This document shows, one piece after another, positions 22,075 to 31,684 of a DNA stretch of 64,000 bases (the first letter of the stretch is position 1; every line of letters begins with the position of its first letter). Below the pieces are notes generated by a model that searched no databases, was not told the DNA's origin, and saw only the letters and a program-made list of their open reading frames with translations. Position numbers and translations under genes: made by a program. The DNA is from Zizania palustris (lineage: Eukaryota; Streptophyta; Magnoliopsida; Poales; Poaceae): assembly GCA_019279435.1 (NCBI GenBank), contig JAAALK010000079.1, positions 68,334,330 to 68,398,329 on the forward strand. Reading direction: 5' to 3'.

Positions 22075-22853
22075 ATGCCAGTATACCAAGTGCACAGCTA
22101 CTGCCGCCATTACGAGGGCTTCGTCAGGGAGCTCCGCATGATGCTCACATTCCTCGGGTTCCTCTTTGAGCCCGAATTCCAAGGAGTGTACCCCGATGAG
22201 TTCGCCGGACCTTGTGACGTCTCCCTCACCGTCCACGGCTCCGGAGAGCACCTGCACCCTACACCACCGCACTTGGGGGCCCGACTTTCGATGTCGCGTG
22301 CCAACGAGTCACCCTCCAGGCCCTCATGGAGCTGAGGATGATCTACGATGATCGTCTTCAGAACTCATCCTTCCGGCTTGTGCCGAAGCGTACTCCCGGC
22401 GCCCACCATAGCATCTACCTCGGAGTTCACTCCGTGCGTGATCCGGTCATGGCCCGGTAGTCGCGTCTTCTTCAGGCTATGGACGATCTCCATAATGAGG
22501 CGGTGCTCGACGCCGACGAGCACCATGAGGCGGTCGAGTTTCTTCGTGAGGAGACGAAGAACTTGATCCAACAGAACGGCGAGCTGCAGTGCAAGATTAT
22601 GCAGCTGCAGAAGGACATCGCAGAGATGGTCCCTCTCCTTCCAAGGAAGAAGAAGCCCATCCGCGAACCCCTCCCTCGCCCCAAGAGGATCCCGCCACAC
22701 CCCTCCCCCGCCAGACCCTCCACCAGCGCCCCTACACCGCGCCCCGGCCTCGTCTCCAACCCCATCATCGAGAACTTTCTCAAGCCCACCATCCCTCTGG
22801 AGCCGCGTACTCGTGGTTCCGAGAGCACGGAGACCGCCTCCGGTGGCGATTAG
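22075..22853 (+). pseudogene. Element B extra ORF upstream of gag (ORF0-like), broken
   Basis: Starts MPVYQVHSYCRHYEGFVREL at 22075 and is open for about 65 codons before the frame changes (near 22270-22310). It continues in the third frame as ALMELRMIYDDRLQNSSFRL and IYLGVHSVRDPVMAR, to a TAG at 22458-22460. It then runs as LLQAMDDLHNEAV and a heptad-like coiled-coil segment (NLIQQNGELQCKIMQLQKDI) to a Pro/Arg-rich end and stop at 22851-22853. I do not recognise a known domain. Some rice gypsy elements carry an additional ORF between primer site and gag; this matches that place. Function unknown. Confidence 0.6.
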
Positions 22854-22871
22854 GCGTTAGGAGTCGCTATC

Positions 22872-24818
22872 TGAGAAACCAAGGGTGGTTTCGGTGTATG
22901 TGATGAGTGATTGACTGGATTTTACCCTCTGTTCGAAGGGTACCTCCGAAGGGTGTTCGGAGGTGTGTCACCGGAGTGTGTTCGGTGTTTGCTTGCTGCA
23001 GCTGTGCAGCAGAGTGTGCTTGTCGGAGGGGTCCGGCAGTACACGATGACTGGGTTCGTACCGAGGGCTTCGGTACTTTGGGCGGTACACCGGAGTGTGT
23101 GCCGGAGGTTGCTAACCCGGAGAGGTCTCCGGAGTACTGGATACACTTGTTTGCTTGTCGGTGGTGCGCAGGGACTTCGGAGGCGACGGACAGGGTTCGA
23201 GCCGGGTGAACCTGGGTCAAGCGGGTGGCTTGATGCCAGGGGAGCGGGGAGCTCCGTCACGGTGGCTGCGAAGGTGGTCCGGGTCGGTCCTCGGGTCGAG
23301 GCGTGCCAGGTGAAGGCAGAGAGTGCGGAGCGTGGCTCCGGCTGAAGGTACTCCGAGACAAGTCCTCGGAGGTGAGGCACTTCGAAGGTACTCCGAATGG
23401 AGTGACTTCGGAGTTGGTGGATCAAGTCCTCTGCGGAGGCAAGGAGTTCGAAGTGTGCTCCGGAGGGAGACACTCGAAGGTACCCGACGAAGGTCTCAGA
23501 AGTCGAGGTGCATCGAAGGCATTGTCCGGGTGAGGCTCGTCGTGGAGTGTGCTCGGGGAGAGGCACTGCGACGGAGTGCTCATGGAATGCTTCATGCGGA
23601 GGCCTTGGACGAAGGAGGGACTTCGAAGGGTGGTACTCCGAAGGTGGGGCTTCGGAGTGAGGATGACTTGAGGTGCTTCGGCCATGCATGGCTTCGGTAC
23701 ACGGACGGACGGTGTTCGAGCTCGGAGTAGCTGCGAAGCTGTGGTGATCCACTCCGGAGGTGGTGGTGCGAAGGCCCAAGGGCTTTGACGGCTTCGGCTT
23801 AAAACCGTCACTGTATCGAAGGACTTCTTCGGCGGAGCGAAGGCCAACAGGCTGCAGGCTTCTCGCCGAAGCTACCGCACCCTCCGGTGCGAAGGGAGGT
23901 TCCAGAAGTCAACACTGTAAAGGCTGACACTGTCTGTTCTGAAAAAGGCTGACACTGTCCCCTCTGCAGCTGACAGAGAAGCCTCCAAAATAAAGGTGGA
24001 CTACCTTTTGTACCCCTTAGTTCTATAGAGACAAATCTGTTGTAAACCCTAGGGGTAAAGTAGTCACTTCCTTAGGATGAAGCCGTGGGCTATAAATATG
24101 GGGGCTCGGTAGGTAACATTTAACACTTTGAGCATTTACTGTTGAGCTCCTATAGCCACACTTCGATTGAATACATCCTGAGTTCATTTTCAGTGTTCCT
24201 TGTTCAAGCGGCGAAGCCCTGTTTTCCTTGTGCTTTTTGCTTGAGCTCGCTTTGCATACTTCGCTAGTTTAGTGCACCGAAGCCTGTTGAGGCGAAGGTA
24301 GTTTTTCGTGCGAGGTGTGCTTTGTCAGTGTGCATTCGCTCTGTGTAACAGGAGGTGTAACCTCGCTGCTTACTAGCGTAGCCCTGACCGAGGCCCGTTT
24401 TGCTTCTTGTGTCGAAGCCTTTAGCATAGTCTTTTTGTGTGCGTGTAGACCTTCGCGTACGAAGCCCAGTACCAGTTGCTGTCGCTAAGTACTTGGTCGA
24501 AGTCCTCAGAGGGGTGTCCACTCGTGCGAAGGGTGAAGTGCGAAGCCTGCTCAAAGCACCTCGTGTGCGGAGCCTGCACTGACTTTGCAGAGTAGATTTT
24601 CGAGGGTTGTTAGTGGAGCGAAGTCTTCTTGGCTTCGAACTTTTGCTCCTGCGAAGCCTGTGTTCGGAGCTGTTGAAGTACCTCCGAACCAGACCTTCGA
24701 AGGTTGTGTTCGAAGCCTGTTCCGCAGAAGTCAGAACAAACCCGAAGGCTAAGTTTTTAGCCCGAAATTTTAAAAGCTCCCATTCACCCCCCCTCTGGTC
24801 GCCGGTTCCGGTCCAACA
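22872..24818 (+). repeat. Element D, 5' LTR (1947 bp)
   Basis: Near-identical to 31685-33637; the 6-bp length difference is a C run close to the 3' end (7 versus 13). Rich in cgaag/cttcg and ctccgaag motifs in both orientations. Confidence 0.92.
24091..24098 (+). promoter_or_regulatory. Element D LTR TATA box
   Basis: tataaata in the context gtgggctataaatatggggg, duplicated in the other LTR at 32904-32911. It would place transcription start about 30 bp downstream, near the sequence tgagcatttactgttgagc. Confidence 0.65.
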
Positions 24819-24820
24819 AT

Positions 24821-24832
24821 TGGTATCAGAGC
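24821..24832 (+). other. Element D primer-binding site
   Basis: tggtatcagagc two bases after the LTR, complementary to initiator tRNA-Met. Confidence 0.88.
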
Positions 24833-24882
24833 AGGTTAAGATCACCAGTTGACCTTAACCGGTTTTGTGATCTGTTGGCGAC

Positions 24883-27345
24883 ATGGATAGAGGCAGTAAA
24901 ATTCCTCTGTTCGATGGGACAGATTTTACATACTGGAAGGTGCGCATGGAGGCTTACTTGTTAAGCCAAGGAAATGCAATTTGGGAGATTGTGGACTCAC
25001 AATACTCCATCCCTGATACCCGCACCACTCAAACTGAAAAAGATCAGTATATTGCCAACTCGAAGGCAAGGAACATACTGTTCATTGGTTTGAGTCGGAG
25101 TGAGTTTGATAGGGTGCAGCACCTTAGGACTGCTAGGGAGATTTGGACAACACTCACTGTCTTCCATGAGGGCTCTGCTCAGATTAAGGCCAGGCGCCAA
25201 AGCACCTACAATCAACAGTATCAGCTGTTTGTGCAGGCACCTGGTGAATCTGTAGATGCCATGTTTTCTCGCTTTGACGCAATAGTGAGTAACTTGCGAT
25301 CCAACGGGACGCTTGCTTACAATGATCACGATAGGGCTATCAAGCTTCTCTATGCTCTTGACCGTAGCATATGGGAGGTGAAGATATCCAGCATTGAGGA
25401 GTCCACAGGCTATGACACATTGACCTGTGATGAGCTCTTTAGCAAGCTGAAGTCCACAGAGATTGCCAAGGCATCTCTTGCTGTGCACAGAAGCTCTTTG
25501 CCACAGCCATTGGCATTGGTTTCTAGCACAAGTCGTGGCACCACTGCAGAACCAAGCACATCAGGCACTTGTGTTCTTGCAGATGGTTTTGCTTTGTCCT
25601 CCCTGGTCTCCGTCACAAAGGAGCAGGTGGATACTCTAGCTGATGATGAGCTTGCTCTCATCGCCCGGAGGTTCACCCGCTTTCATCATGAGAGACGGGA
25701 TCAGAGGAGAAGTGGTTTTAGTGGCTGCTATGAATGTGGCGACACCTCTCACATTAAGGCCAATTGCCCCAAGGTCAAAAAGAGAGATGAGAGTGAGCGC
25801 CCCAAATACCACAAGAAGGAGAGGAAACCCTTTGTGAAGGGCAAGCGCGGCAAGATGGCTAAGAAAGTAGCCAAGGCCGCTTCCAGAGCTTTTGTTGCTG
25901 CTCTCAGCGACATCGACACATCCTCAACTGAGGAGTCGAGCTCTGAGGAGGAGGGGTCCCCAAGGAAGGAGGACAAGAAGGACAAGAAGGGACGTGACTT
26001 CACCGGCCTTTGCTTCATGGCCGACAGCGATCACAGCGGCGATGAGCTTGACTCATCTGAGGTAAACCTATCATCTGACCAGCTTCTAATTAAATTAGAT
26101 GAGCTGAATGAAGTAGTGCTAGGTCAGGATAGATTACTTGTGCAAGCCGCTAGAGAAAGAAAAGACCTTAGACTTAGGCTAGAAAATGTTTCTACTGAAT
26201 ATGCCATGCTTAAGTCTAAGTTTGATGATGCTGAATGTGAGTCTTGTCCTGTTGTCATGGGTGAGCTTGCTCAGTTGCGTTCTGTACATGCTCAAACTCT
26301 TTCTGAGCTTGAGACTGCACAGAAGCAGCTTTTGGAGGTGGATTCTAGACCTCGTGATATTATTGATTGCATGAACTGCTCTTTATTACGCGATAGCATT
26401 AATTTACGTGATAAGCATGTTCATGATTTGGAGGCTAGATTGGAGAGGGCCGGTAGTTCTAAGGATGTGCAACCTGTTTGTGACACTTGCATTACCCTTA
26501 AGGACCAGCTAGGCACTGTCAGAGAGCGAGCTGAGAACCTCATGTCTGAAAATGAATACCTTCTTTCTGTGGTAAATAAATGCACTGAGGGGAAGGGTAG
26601 GATGGATTTGCTCTTGGCCAAGACCAAGTTGTGTGCTGACAGAGCCGGGGTAGCTCTAGGTTTGGGTTTTGAGAGGATAGCTTCAGACAGTAAGTCCAAA
26701 ACTGTTTTTACCTCTCCTACCACCCTAGAGAAAGAGAGAGCTCTGTTGGACACCCCTCCAGCCAAAAAGCCTACCCATCCACCAAAGAAAACCACACCTC
26801 CTGCCAAGAAAAATCCTCCCAAGAAAGCCACTCTGAAGAAACCCAAGGAGCCTGTGAGAGTTGCTCCTATGACCCATGAAAGTGCCCCCAGGAGAGTGTT
26901 TCACTGTTCTTATTGTCAGAGGGCGGGTCATTTGATTGGTTTCTGTTTCCGTCGCATCAAAGATGAGCGACGTGCACAGGCGATGAGCTATCAGGACATG
27001 CATTACCCATCTTTAGGTATGCATGAGTCTGAGAATTACTCTCGTCCTGTTTTCGAGGCTCCTCGTGCTTCTCGGAGAGGTTTTGCTCCTCGAGGTGTTC
27101 ACCATGTTCCATATGGTGGTAGACCTCGGGCGAGTAGCTTTGTACCTCGTCAGAGTAGGAGACCTCGACATGCTTTCCGTTCTTTGCATGTTAGTAGACC
27201 TCGCACTTTGCATCATTCTGATTTTTATGCGCGTAGACCGTCTACTTTTACTGTGCCTACTACTCGTGTCACTCAGTGCTGGATGCCTCGTCATTATTTT
27301 ACTCACCCCAGCACTGAGCGATCGAGACGTTTTCATCATGTGTAG
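24883..27345 (+). CDS. gag: Element D Gag polyprotein (820 aa)
   Basis: Begins MDRGSKIPLFDGTDFTYWKV, the typical copia Gag start, followed by the capsid-like domain to about residue 210. A nucleocapsid knuckle CYECGDTSHIKANC lies near residue 281. Lys/Glu- and Ser-rich acidic stretches come next, then a long coiled-coil-prone segment (about residues 390-600). After a Pro/Lys-rich linker there is a second knuckle CSYCQRAGHLIGFC near residue 672 and an Arg-rich tail. The size and central coiled coil fit Sirevirus Gag, the structural protein forming virus-like particles in the cytoplasm. It ends in a single TAG at 27343-27345; pol continues in the same frame, so translational readthrough or a late nonsense change would both explain the arrangement. 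Confidence 0.9.
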   Translation: MDRGSKIPLFDGTDFTYWKVRMEAYLLSQGNAIWEIVDSQYSIPDTRTTQTEKDQYIANSKARNILFIGLSRSEFDRVQHLRTAREIWTTLTVFHEGSAQIKARRQSTYNQQYQLFVQAPGESVDAMFSRFDAIVSNLRSNGTLAYNDHDRAIKLLYALDRSIWEVKISSIEESTGYDTLTCDELFSKLKSTEIAKASLAVHRSSLPQPLALVSSTSRGTTAEPSTSGTCVLADGFALSSLVSVTKEQVDTLADDELALIARRFTRFHHERRDQRRSGFSGCYECGDTSHIKANCPKVKKRDESERPKYHKKERKPFVKGKRGKMAKKVAKAASRAFVAALSDIDTSSTEESSSEEEGSPRKEDKKDKKGRDFTGLCFMADSDHSGDELDSSEVNLSSDQLLIKLDELNEVVLGQDRLLVQAARERKDLRLRLENVSTEYAMLKSKFDDAECESCPVVMGELAQLRSVHAQTLSELETAQKQLLEVDSRPRDIIDCMNCSLLRDSINLRDKHVHDLEARLERAGSSKDVQPVCDTCITLKDQLGTVRERAENLMSENEYLLSVVNKCTEGKGRMDLLLAKTKLCADRAGVALGLGFERIASDSKSKTVFTSPTTLEKERALLDTPPAKKPTHPPKKTTPPAKKNPPKKATLKKPKEPVRVAPMTHESAPRRVFHCSYCQRAGHLIGFCFRRIKDERRAQAMSYQDMHYPSLGMHESENYSRPVFEAPRASRRGFAPRGVHHVPYGGRPRASSFVPRQSRRPRHAFRSLHVSRPRTLHHSDFYARRPSTFTVPTTRVTQCWMPRHYFTHPSTERSRRFHHV

Positions 27346-30300
27346 GCGACAGGTCGAGGCTTGGAGGGCACGTGGATCATGGACTCCGGTTGTTCGCGCC
27401 ACATGACCGGAGATGCAGCTTGGTTCTCCAGCCTCACAACAACCAAGCAAAGGGAACATATCACCTTCGGAAACAATCGAAGGAGTAGAGTGAAAGGTAA
27501 AGGTGTGGTAAGGATTAACACGAACTTCACTCTCAAAGATGTTGCTTTGGTTGAGAACCTGGGATACAATTTGTTGTCTGTATCTCAGTTGCTTGATGAG
27601 GGCTTCGAAGTGCGATTTCATCGCGATACTTCGCAAGTGCTCAATTCTGATGGCGTTGTGGTGTGTAAGATCTTTAGGGTTGGGAGAGTTTTTGGAGCTG
27701 ATTTTTCAGAGTCATCTGGTTCCTCTCATTGTCTTGTTGCACATTCGACTTCTGAGCTTTGGAAGTGGCATAGGAGACTAGGGCATATGAGCTTCGAGTT
27801 GCTCGCTCGTTTGAGCGCCCTAGGCTTGATCCGAGGATTGCCCAAGCTCAAGTTTGAGAAGAATTTAGTTTGCGCTCCTTGTCGACATGGAAAAATGATT
27901 GCCGCTTCGCATTCACCAGTCACCACTGTGATGACTGAACAACCCGGAGAACTTCTCCATATGGACACTGTAGGTCCTTCTCGGGTTAGTTCTTTAGGTG
28001 GCAAGTGGTATGTACTTGTTATTGTCGATGATTTCTCTCGCTACTCTTGGGTCTTCTTTCTTGCCAGCAAGGATGAAGTGTTTTCACACTTTCGGAGCTT
28101 GGCTTTGAGACTTTTCACTGAACTCCCTGGTGCATTAAAATTCATTCGAAGTGATAATGGCACCGAGTTCAAAAATAGTCTCTTTGTTGACTTTTGCATG
28201 GAGCATGGCATAGAACATCAATTCTCTGCTCCGCGGGTTCCTCAACAGAATGGTGTTGTTGAGAGGAAAAACCGCACTTTGGTTGAGATGGCTAGGACGA
28301 TGCTTGATGAGCATAGGACTCCTAGAAAATTCTGGGCTGAGGCCATGAACACTGCTTGTTACATCTCGAACCGAATTTTCTTGCGCTCAATTTTAAATTT
28401 GACATCTTATGAGCTGCGTTTTGGGAGACAGCCCAAGGTTACTCATCTTCGAGTTTTTGGCTGTCGCTGCTTTATCCTAAAACGTGGTAACTTGGATAAA
28501 TTTGAGTCACGATCTTCTGACGGGATTTTTTTGGGTTATACTACTCATGGTCATTCCTATCGTGTTTATAACTTGGAAACTAACACTGTCATCGAGTCAT
28601 GTGATGTGACTTTTGATGAATCAACCCCCTCTGTTAGTTCTGCTTTTGAACAGGCAAATGAACACGACATGGAACAGACCTTATTCGAAGACGAAGATCC
28701 CGGAGAATTCGAGGATGATCCCCTACTACCCTCAACATCAACCCCAGAAGCTGACCCCGCTTCAACTACTTCGGCACGAGGTCCCGAAGCGACTACCTCA
28801 ACATCGGTCATCTTGGACCACTCCAACGCACAAGTTGAGGGGGAGACTGCATCACGCCGCGAGGCTCCACATCATGTCCAAAGGATGCACCCTCCCGAGC
28901 AGATCATTGGTGAGCTTGATCAAAGGGTAACTCGTTCTCATGCCCATTTCACTAATGCTGCTTTTGTTGCTTCTTTCGAGCCCTTAAATGTTAGTCATGC
29001 ACTTTCTGATTCTAGTTGGATCAATGCCATGCATGAAGAGCTTGAGAATTTTGAAAGAAACCAAGTCTGGACTTTAGTTGATCCTCCACCAAATGTTCAT
29101 TTCATAGGAACAAAATGGATTTTCAAAAATAAACAAGGGGAGGATGGAACAATTGTTAGAAATAAGGCTAGACTTGTAGCTCAGGGCTTTTCTCAACTAG
29201 AAGGGATTGATTTTACTGAAACTTTTGCACCTGTTGCTCGCCTTGAGGCCATTAGGATTTTGCTTGCCTTTGCGACATCCCGGGGATTCAAACTCTATCA
29301 AATGGATGTCAAAAGTGCTTTTCTTAATGGCTTCATAGGTGAAGATGTTTATGTAAAACAACCCCCTGGTTTTGAAAACCCCAAGTACCCACATAAAGTC
29401 CTTAAACTTCATAAGGCTCTTTATGGACTCAAGCAGGCCCCTCGGGCTTGGTATGATAGACTTAAGTCTTTTCTGCTTGAGCGAGGGTATTTGATGGGCT
29501 CTGTTGATAAAACACTGTTTACTCTCAAGCATGGCAAAGATTTCCTCCTAGTTCAGATTTATGTGGATGATATCATCTTTGGTGGCTCTTCTCATGCTTT
29601 GGTTGCCGAGTTTGCAGATACCATGAGCAGGGAGTTTGAAATGTCGATGATGGGTGAACTCACCTTTTTCCTTGGTTTGCAAATCAAGCAAAGCAAACAA
29701 GGCACCTTCGTCCACCAGACGAAGTACACCAAGGACCTGCTCAAGAAATTCGACATGTCCGATGCGAAGCCCCTCGCCACTCCAATGGCTACATCTGTAG
29801 CGTTGGACCCTGACGAAGATGGAGAAGCCGTAGATCAGAAGGAGTTCCGGAGCATGATCGGCTCCCTCCTCTACTTGACTGCCATGAGGCCGGACATACA
29901 CTTCGCTGTGTGTCTGTGCGCTCGTTTTCAGGCTTCACCACGAGCTTCGCACCGCCAAGCGGTAAAGCGCATCCTAAGGTATCTCAAACACACCCTTGAA
30001 TTTGGCATATGGTATTCATCATCTTCATCTTTATGTCTTAGAGGTTACTCAGATGCGGATTTTGCTGGGTGTAGAATTGATAGGAAGAGTACCTCTGGTA
30101 CTTGTCATTTTCTGGGTACGTCTCTGGTTTGCTGGTCTTCCCGCAAACAGTCTAGTGTTGCACAATCGACGGCTGAGGCCGAATATGTTGCTGCAGCTAG
30201 CTGTTGCTCTCAGATTTTGTGGATGGTTTCCACTTTGCGGGATTTCGGGTTAGATTATAAGAGTGTTCCACTTTTCTGTGATAACACTAGTGCTATTTGT

Positions 30301-30513
30301 ATTGCAAACAACCCGGTTCAGCACTCCAGAACCAAACACATTGATGTACGGTATCATTTTCTCAGAGATCACAATGAGAAGGGTGATATTGAACTTCAAT
30401 ATGTTGATACCCAACACCAGCTTGCCGATATTTTTACAAAACCCCTCGATGCTTCTCAATTTGCTTACTTGCGTGGGGAACTTGGCATTTTTCACCCTTA
30501 CGGCATTTTGTGA
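27346..30513 (+). CDS. pol: Element D Pol polyprotein (protease, integrase, RT, RNase H)
   Basis: The frame is open for over 1,050 codons from the Gag stop to TGA at 30511-30513; the first ATG is at 27379. Domains in order: aspartic protease (MDSGCSRHMTG, about 27379); pre-integrase zinc finger (H, H, C, C in WKWHRRLGHMS and CAPCRHG); integrase core with catalytic D, D, E in LLHMDTVGPS, IRSDNGTEF and QQNGVVERKN; RT from about 29068 (WIFKNKQGEDG, YQMDVKSAFLNG, YVDDIIFGG); RNase H (SDADFAGCRIDRKSTSG, AEAEYVAA, HSRTKHIDVRYHF). All key residues I looked for are present. It would be made as a fusion with Gag or separately, and cleaved by its own protease. Confidence 0.92.
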   Translation, partial: ATGRGLEGTWIMDSGCSRHMTGDAAWFSSLTTTKQREHITFGNNRRSRVKGKGVVRINTNFTLKDVALVENLGYNLLSVSQLLDEGFEVRFHRDTSQVLNSDGVVVCKIFRVGRVFGADFSESSGSSHCLVAHSTSELWKWHRRLGHMSFELLARLSALGLIRGLPKLKFEKNLVCAPCRHGKMIAASHSPVTTVMTEQPGELLHMDTVGPSRVSSLGGKWYVLVIVDDFSRYSWVFFLASKDEVFSHFRSLALRLFTELPGALKFIRSDNGTEFKNSLFVDFCMEHGIEHQFSAPRVPQQNGVVERKNRTLVEMARTMLDEHRTPRKFWAEAMNTACYISNRIFLRSILNLTSYELRFGRQPKVTHLRVFGCRCFILKRGNLDKFESRSSDGIFLGYTTHGHSYRVYNLETNTVIESCDVTFDESTPSVSSAFEQANEHDMEQTLFEDEDPGEFEDDPLLPSTSTPEADPASTTSARGPEATTSTSVILDHSNAQVEGETASRREAPHHVQRMHPPEQIIGELDQRVTRSHAHFTNAAFVASFEPLNVSHALSDSSWINAMHEELENFERNQVWTLVDPPPNVHFIGTKWIFKNKQGEDGTIVRNKARLVAQGFSQLEGIDFTETFAPVARLEAIRILLAFATSRGFKLYQMDVKSAFLNGFIGEDVYVKQPPGFENPKYPHKVLKLHKALYGLKQAPRAWYDRLKSFLLERGYLMGSVDKTLFTLKHGKDFLLVQIYVDDIIFGGSSHALVAEFADTMSREFEMSMMGELTFFLGLQIKQSKQGTFVHQTKYTKDLLKKFDMSDAKPLATPMATSVALDPDEDGEAVDQKEFRSMIGSLLYLTAMRPDIHFAVCLCARFQASPRASHRQAVKRILRYLKHTLEFGIWYSSSSSLCLRGYSDADFAGCRIDRKSTSGTCHFLGTSLVCWSSRKQSSVAQSTAEAEYVAAASCCSQILWMVSTLRDFGLDYKSVPLFCDNTSAICIANNPVQHSRTKHIDVRYHFLRDHNEKGDIELQYVDTQHQLADIFTKPLDASQFAYLRGELGIFHPYGIL

Positions 30514-31684
30514 GGGGGAGCTGATTTTAATTGTCTTGCATATGCTCATTATGTGTGGAATTGCACTTACATCTTTTGCTATTATATGCCTGCTTTTAAC
30601 TCAAAGAAATCATGTCAGCTCAGCTCTATGAAATATGTCTGGAACATTGATTGTGCATGATGTTTTATTTTCTAAAAATCAAAACTTGCACACCGCATAA
30701 TCTTGTATCTAGCTTGTTTAGGCTGGACTGCTTTTAGCTATCTTTTATCTACTTGACAGCAAGACATTGTTCCTTGGATGCTAAAATTTGCAACTTGAAA
30801 AATGTGTTCATTATTCATGGATATTCATCAAAATATTTCATTCATCTGAATCAAAATCAAAATCCATGATTTGCCTGGTTTAATTGAAAAGATCCAGGAG
30901 GGTTTGTTTGTCGCACTACTCTATTCTGGACTGCTTACCATTGCACTTTGGTCTGAACTGGGATAGTGTAGTGTATGCCAAAATCACCGCCTTAAGCTTC
31001 AGATGGCTTTCATGCCTAGGCTTGGCTTGATTGGAAAGTATAAGGTGGACAAACAAATAACCCCTGGCATTAAGAAAAAGAACAACAAAATTAATTAATC
31101 ATCAAGTTTGCTTTGACAGCTCCTTTTGAACAAGACCTGTCTGTCTAGGGTAGAATTTGTTAGCTTTGCGCAGTCCTTGCCTTCACATGTCTAGCTGCTA
31201 TGATTAAGTGGTGATGCTTTTACTTCAAAATGACAAATTCACATGCCATCATCTTGTTTCACAGATTGTTAAATTGAGCTGAGCACATGATCATTAGTTT
31301 TAATGTTGGCATATTTTTGCATTATATGTCTTTGCAATTCTATTCATTTCGAAGCTTTGCATCTTTTGATTGCTCCTTGATGCTTGCATTGCCAAAGGGG
31401 GAGAGGTTTGCTATGTTCTCTGCTGCAAGAAGGCATATTTTTAAAAAGGGGGAGAGCTTTTTGACATAAAGGGGGAGAAAAATTTGCTTAACTCAGGGGG
31501 AGTTCTTATCAAGGGGAGATTTGCCGAAGGGGCTTTTACTCTTTCACAAAGGGGGAGAAAAATTTCTTTTATCAAGTGACATGCTTTGGCTCTTTTTGAG
31601 TTTTTATGGTCACTTGTGTGCTGAAAAGTTTTTATTTTTCTTGAACTTCGTTTTGGTTGTCAATGCACTCATCAAGGGGGAGAT
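30514..31684 (+). other. Element D pol-to-LTR spacer with polypurine-tract cluster
   Basis: No long frame is present, so there is no env-like gene. Polypurine motifs of the aagggggaga type occur at about 31394, 31446, 31468, 31495 (variant), 31511 (short), 31548 and 31674, the last directly before the 3' LTR. A further gagggggagc lies just after the pol stop at about 30512. Only the last is expected to prime plus-strand synthesis at the LTR border; multiplicity is a known Sirevirus trait. Confidence 0.8.

Noticed and set aside
23303..23730. Plus-strand frames of 76-144 codons in the D LTRs
   Set aside because: Overlapping frames in several phases from a motif-rich sequence; none resembles a protein.
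30514..31390. Possible envelope-like gene after pol in D
   Set aside because: No long frame; only short scattered ones.
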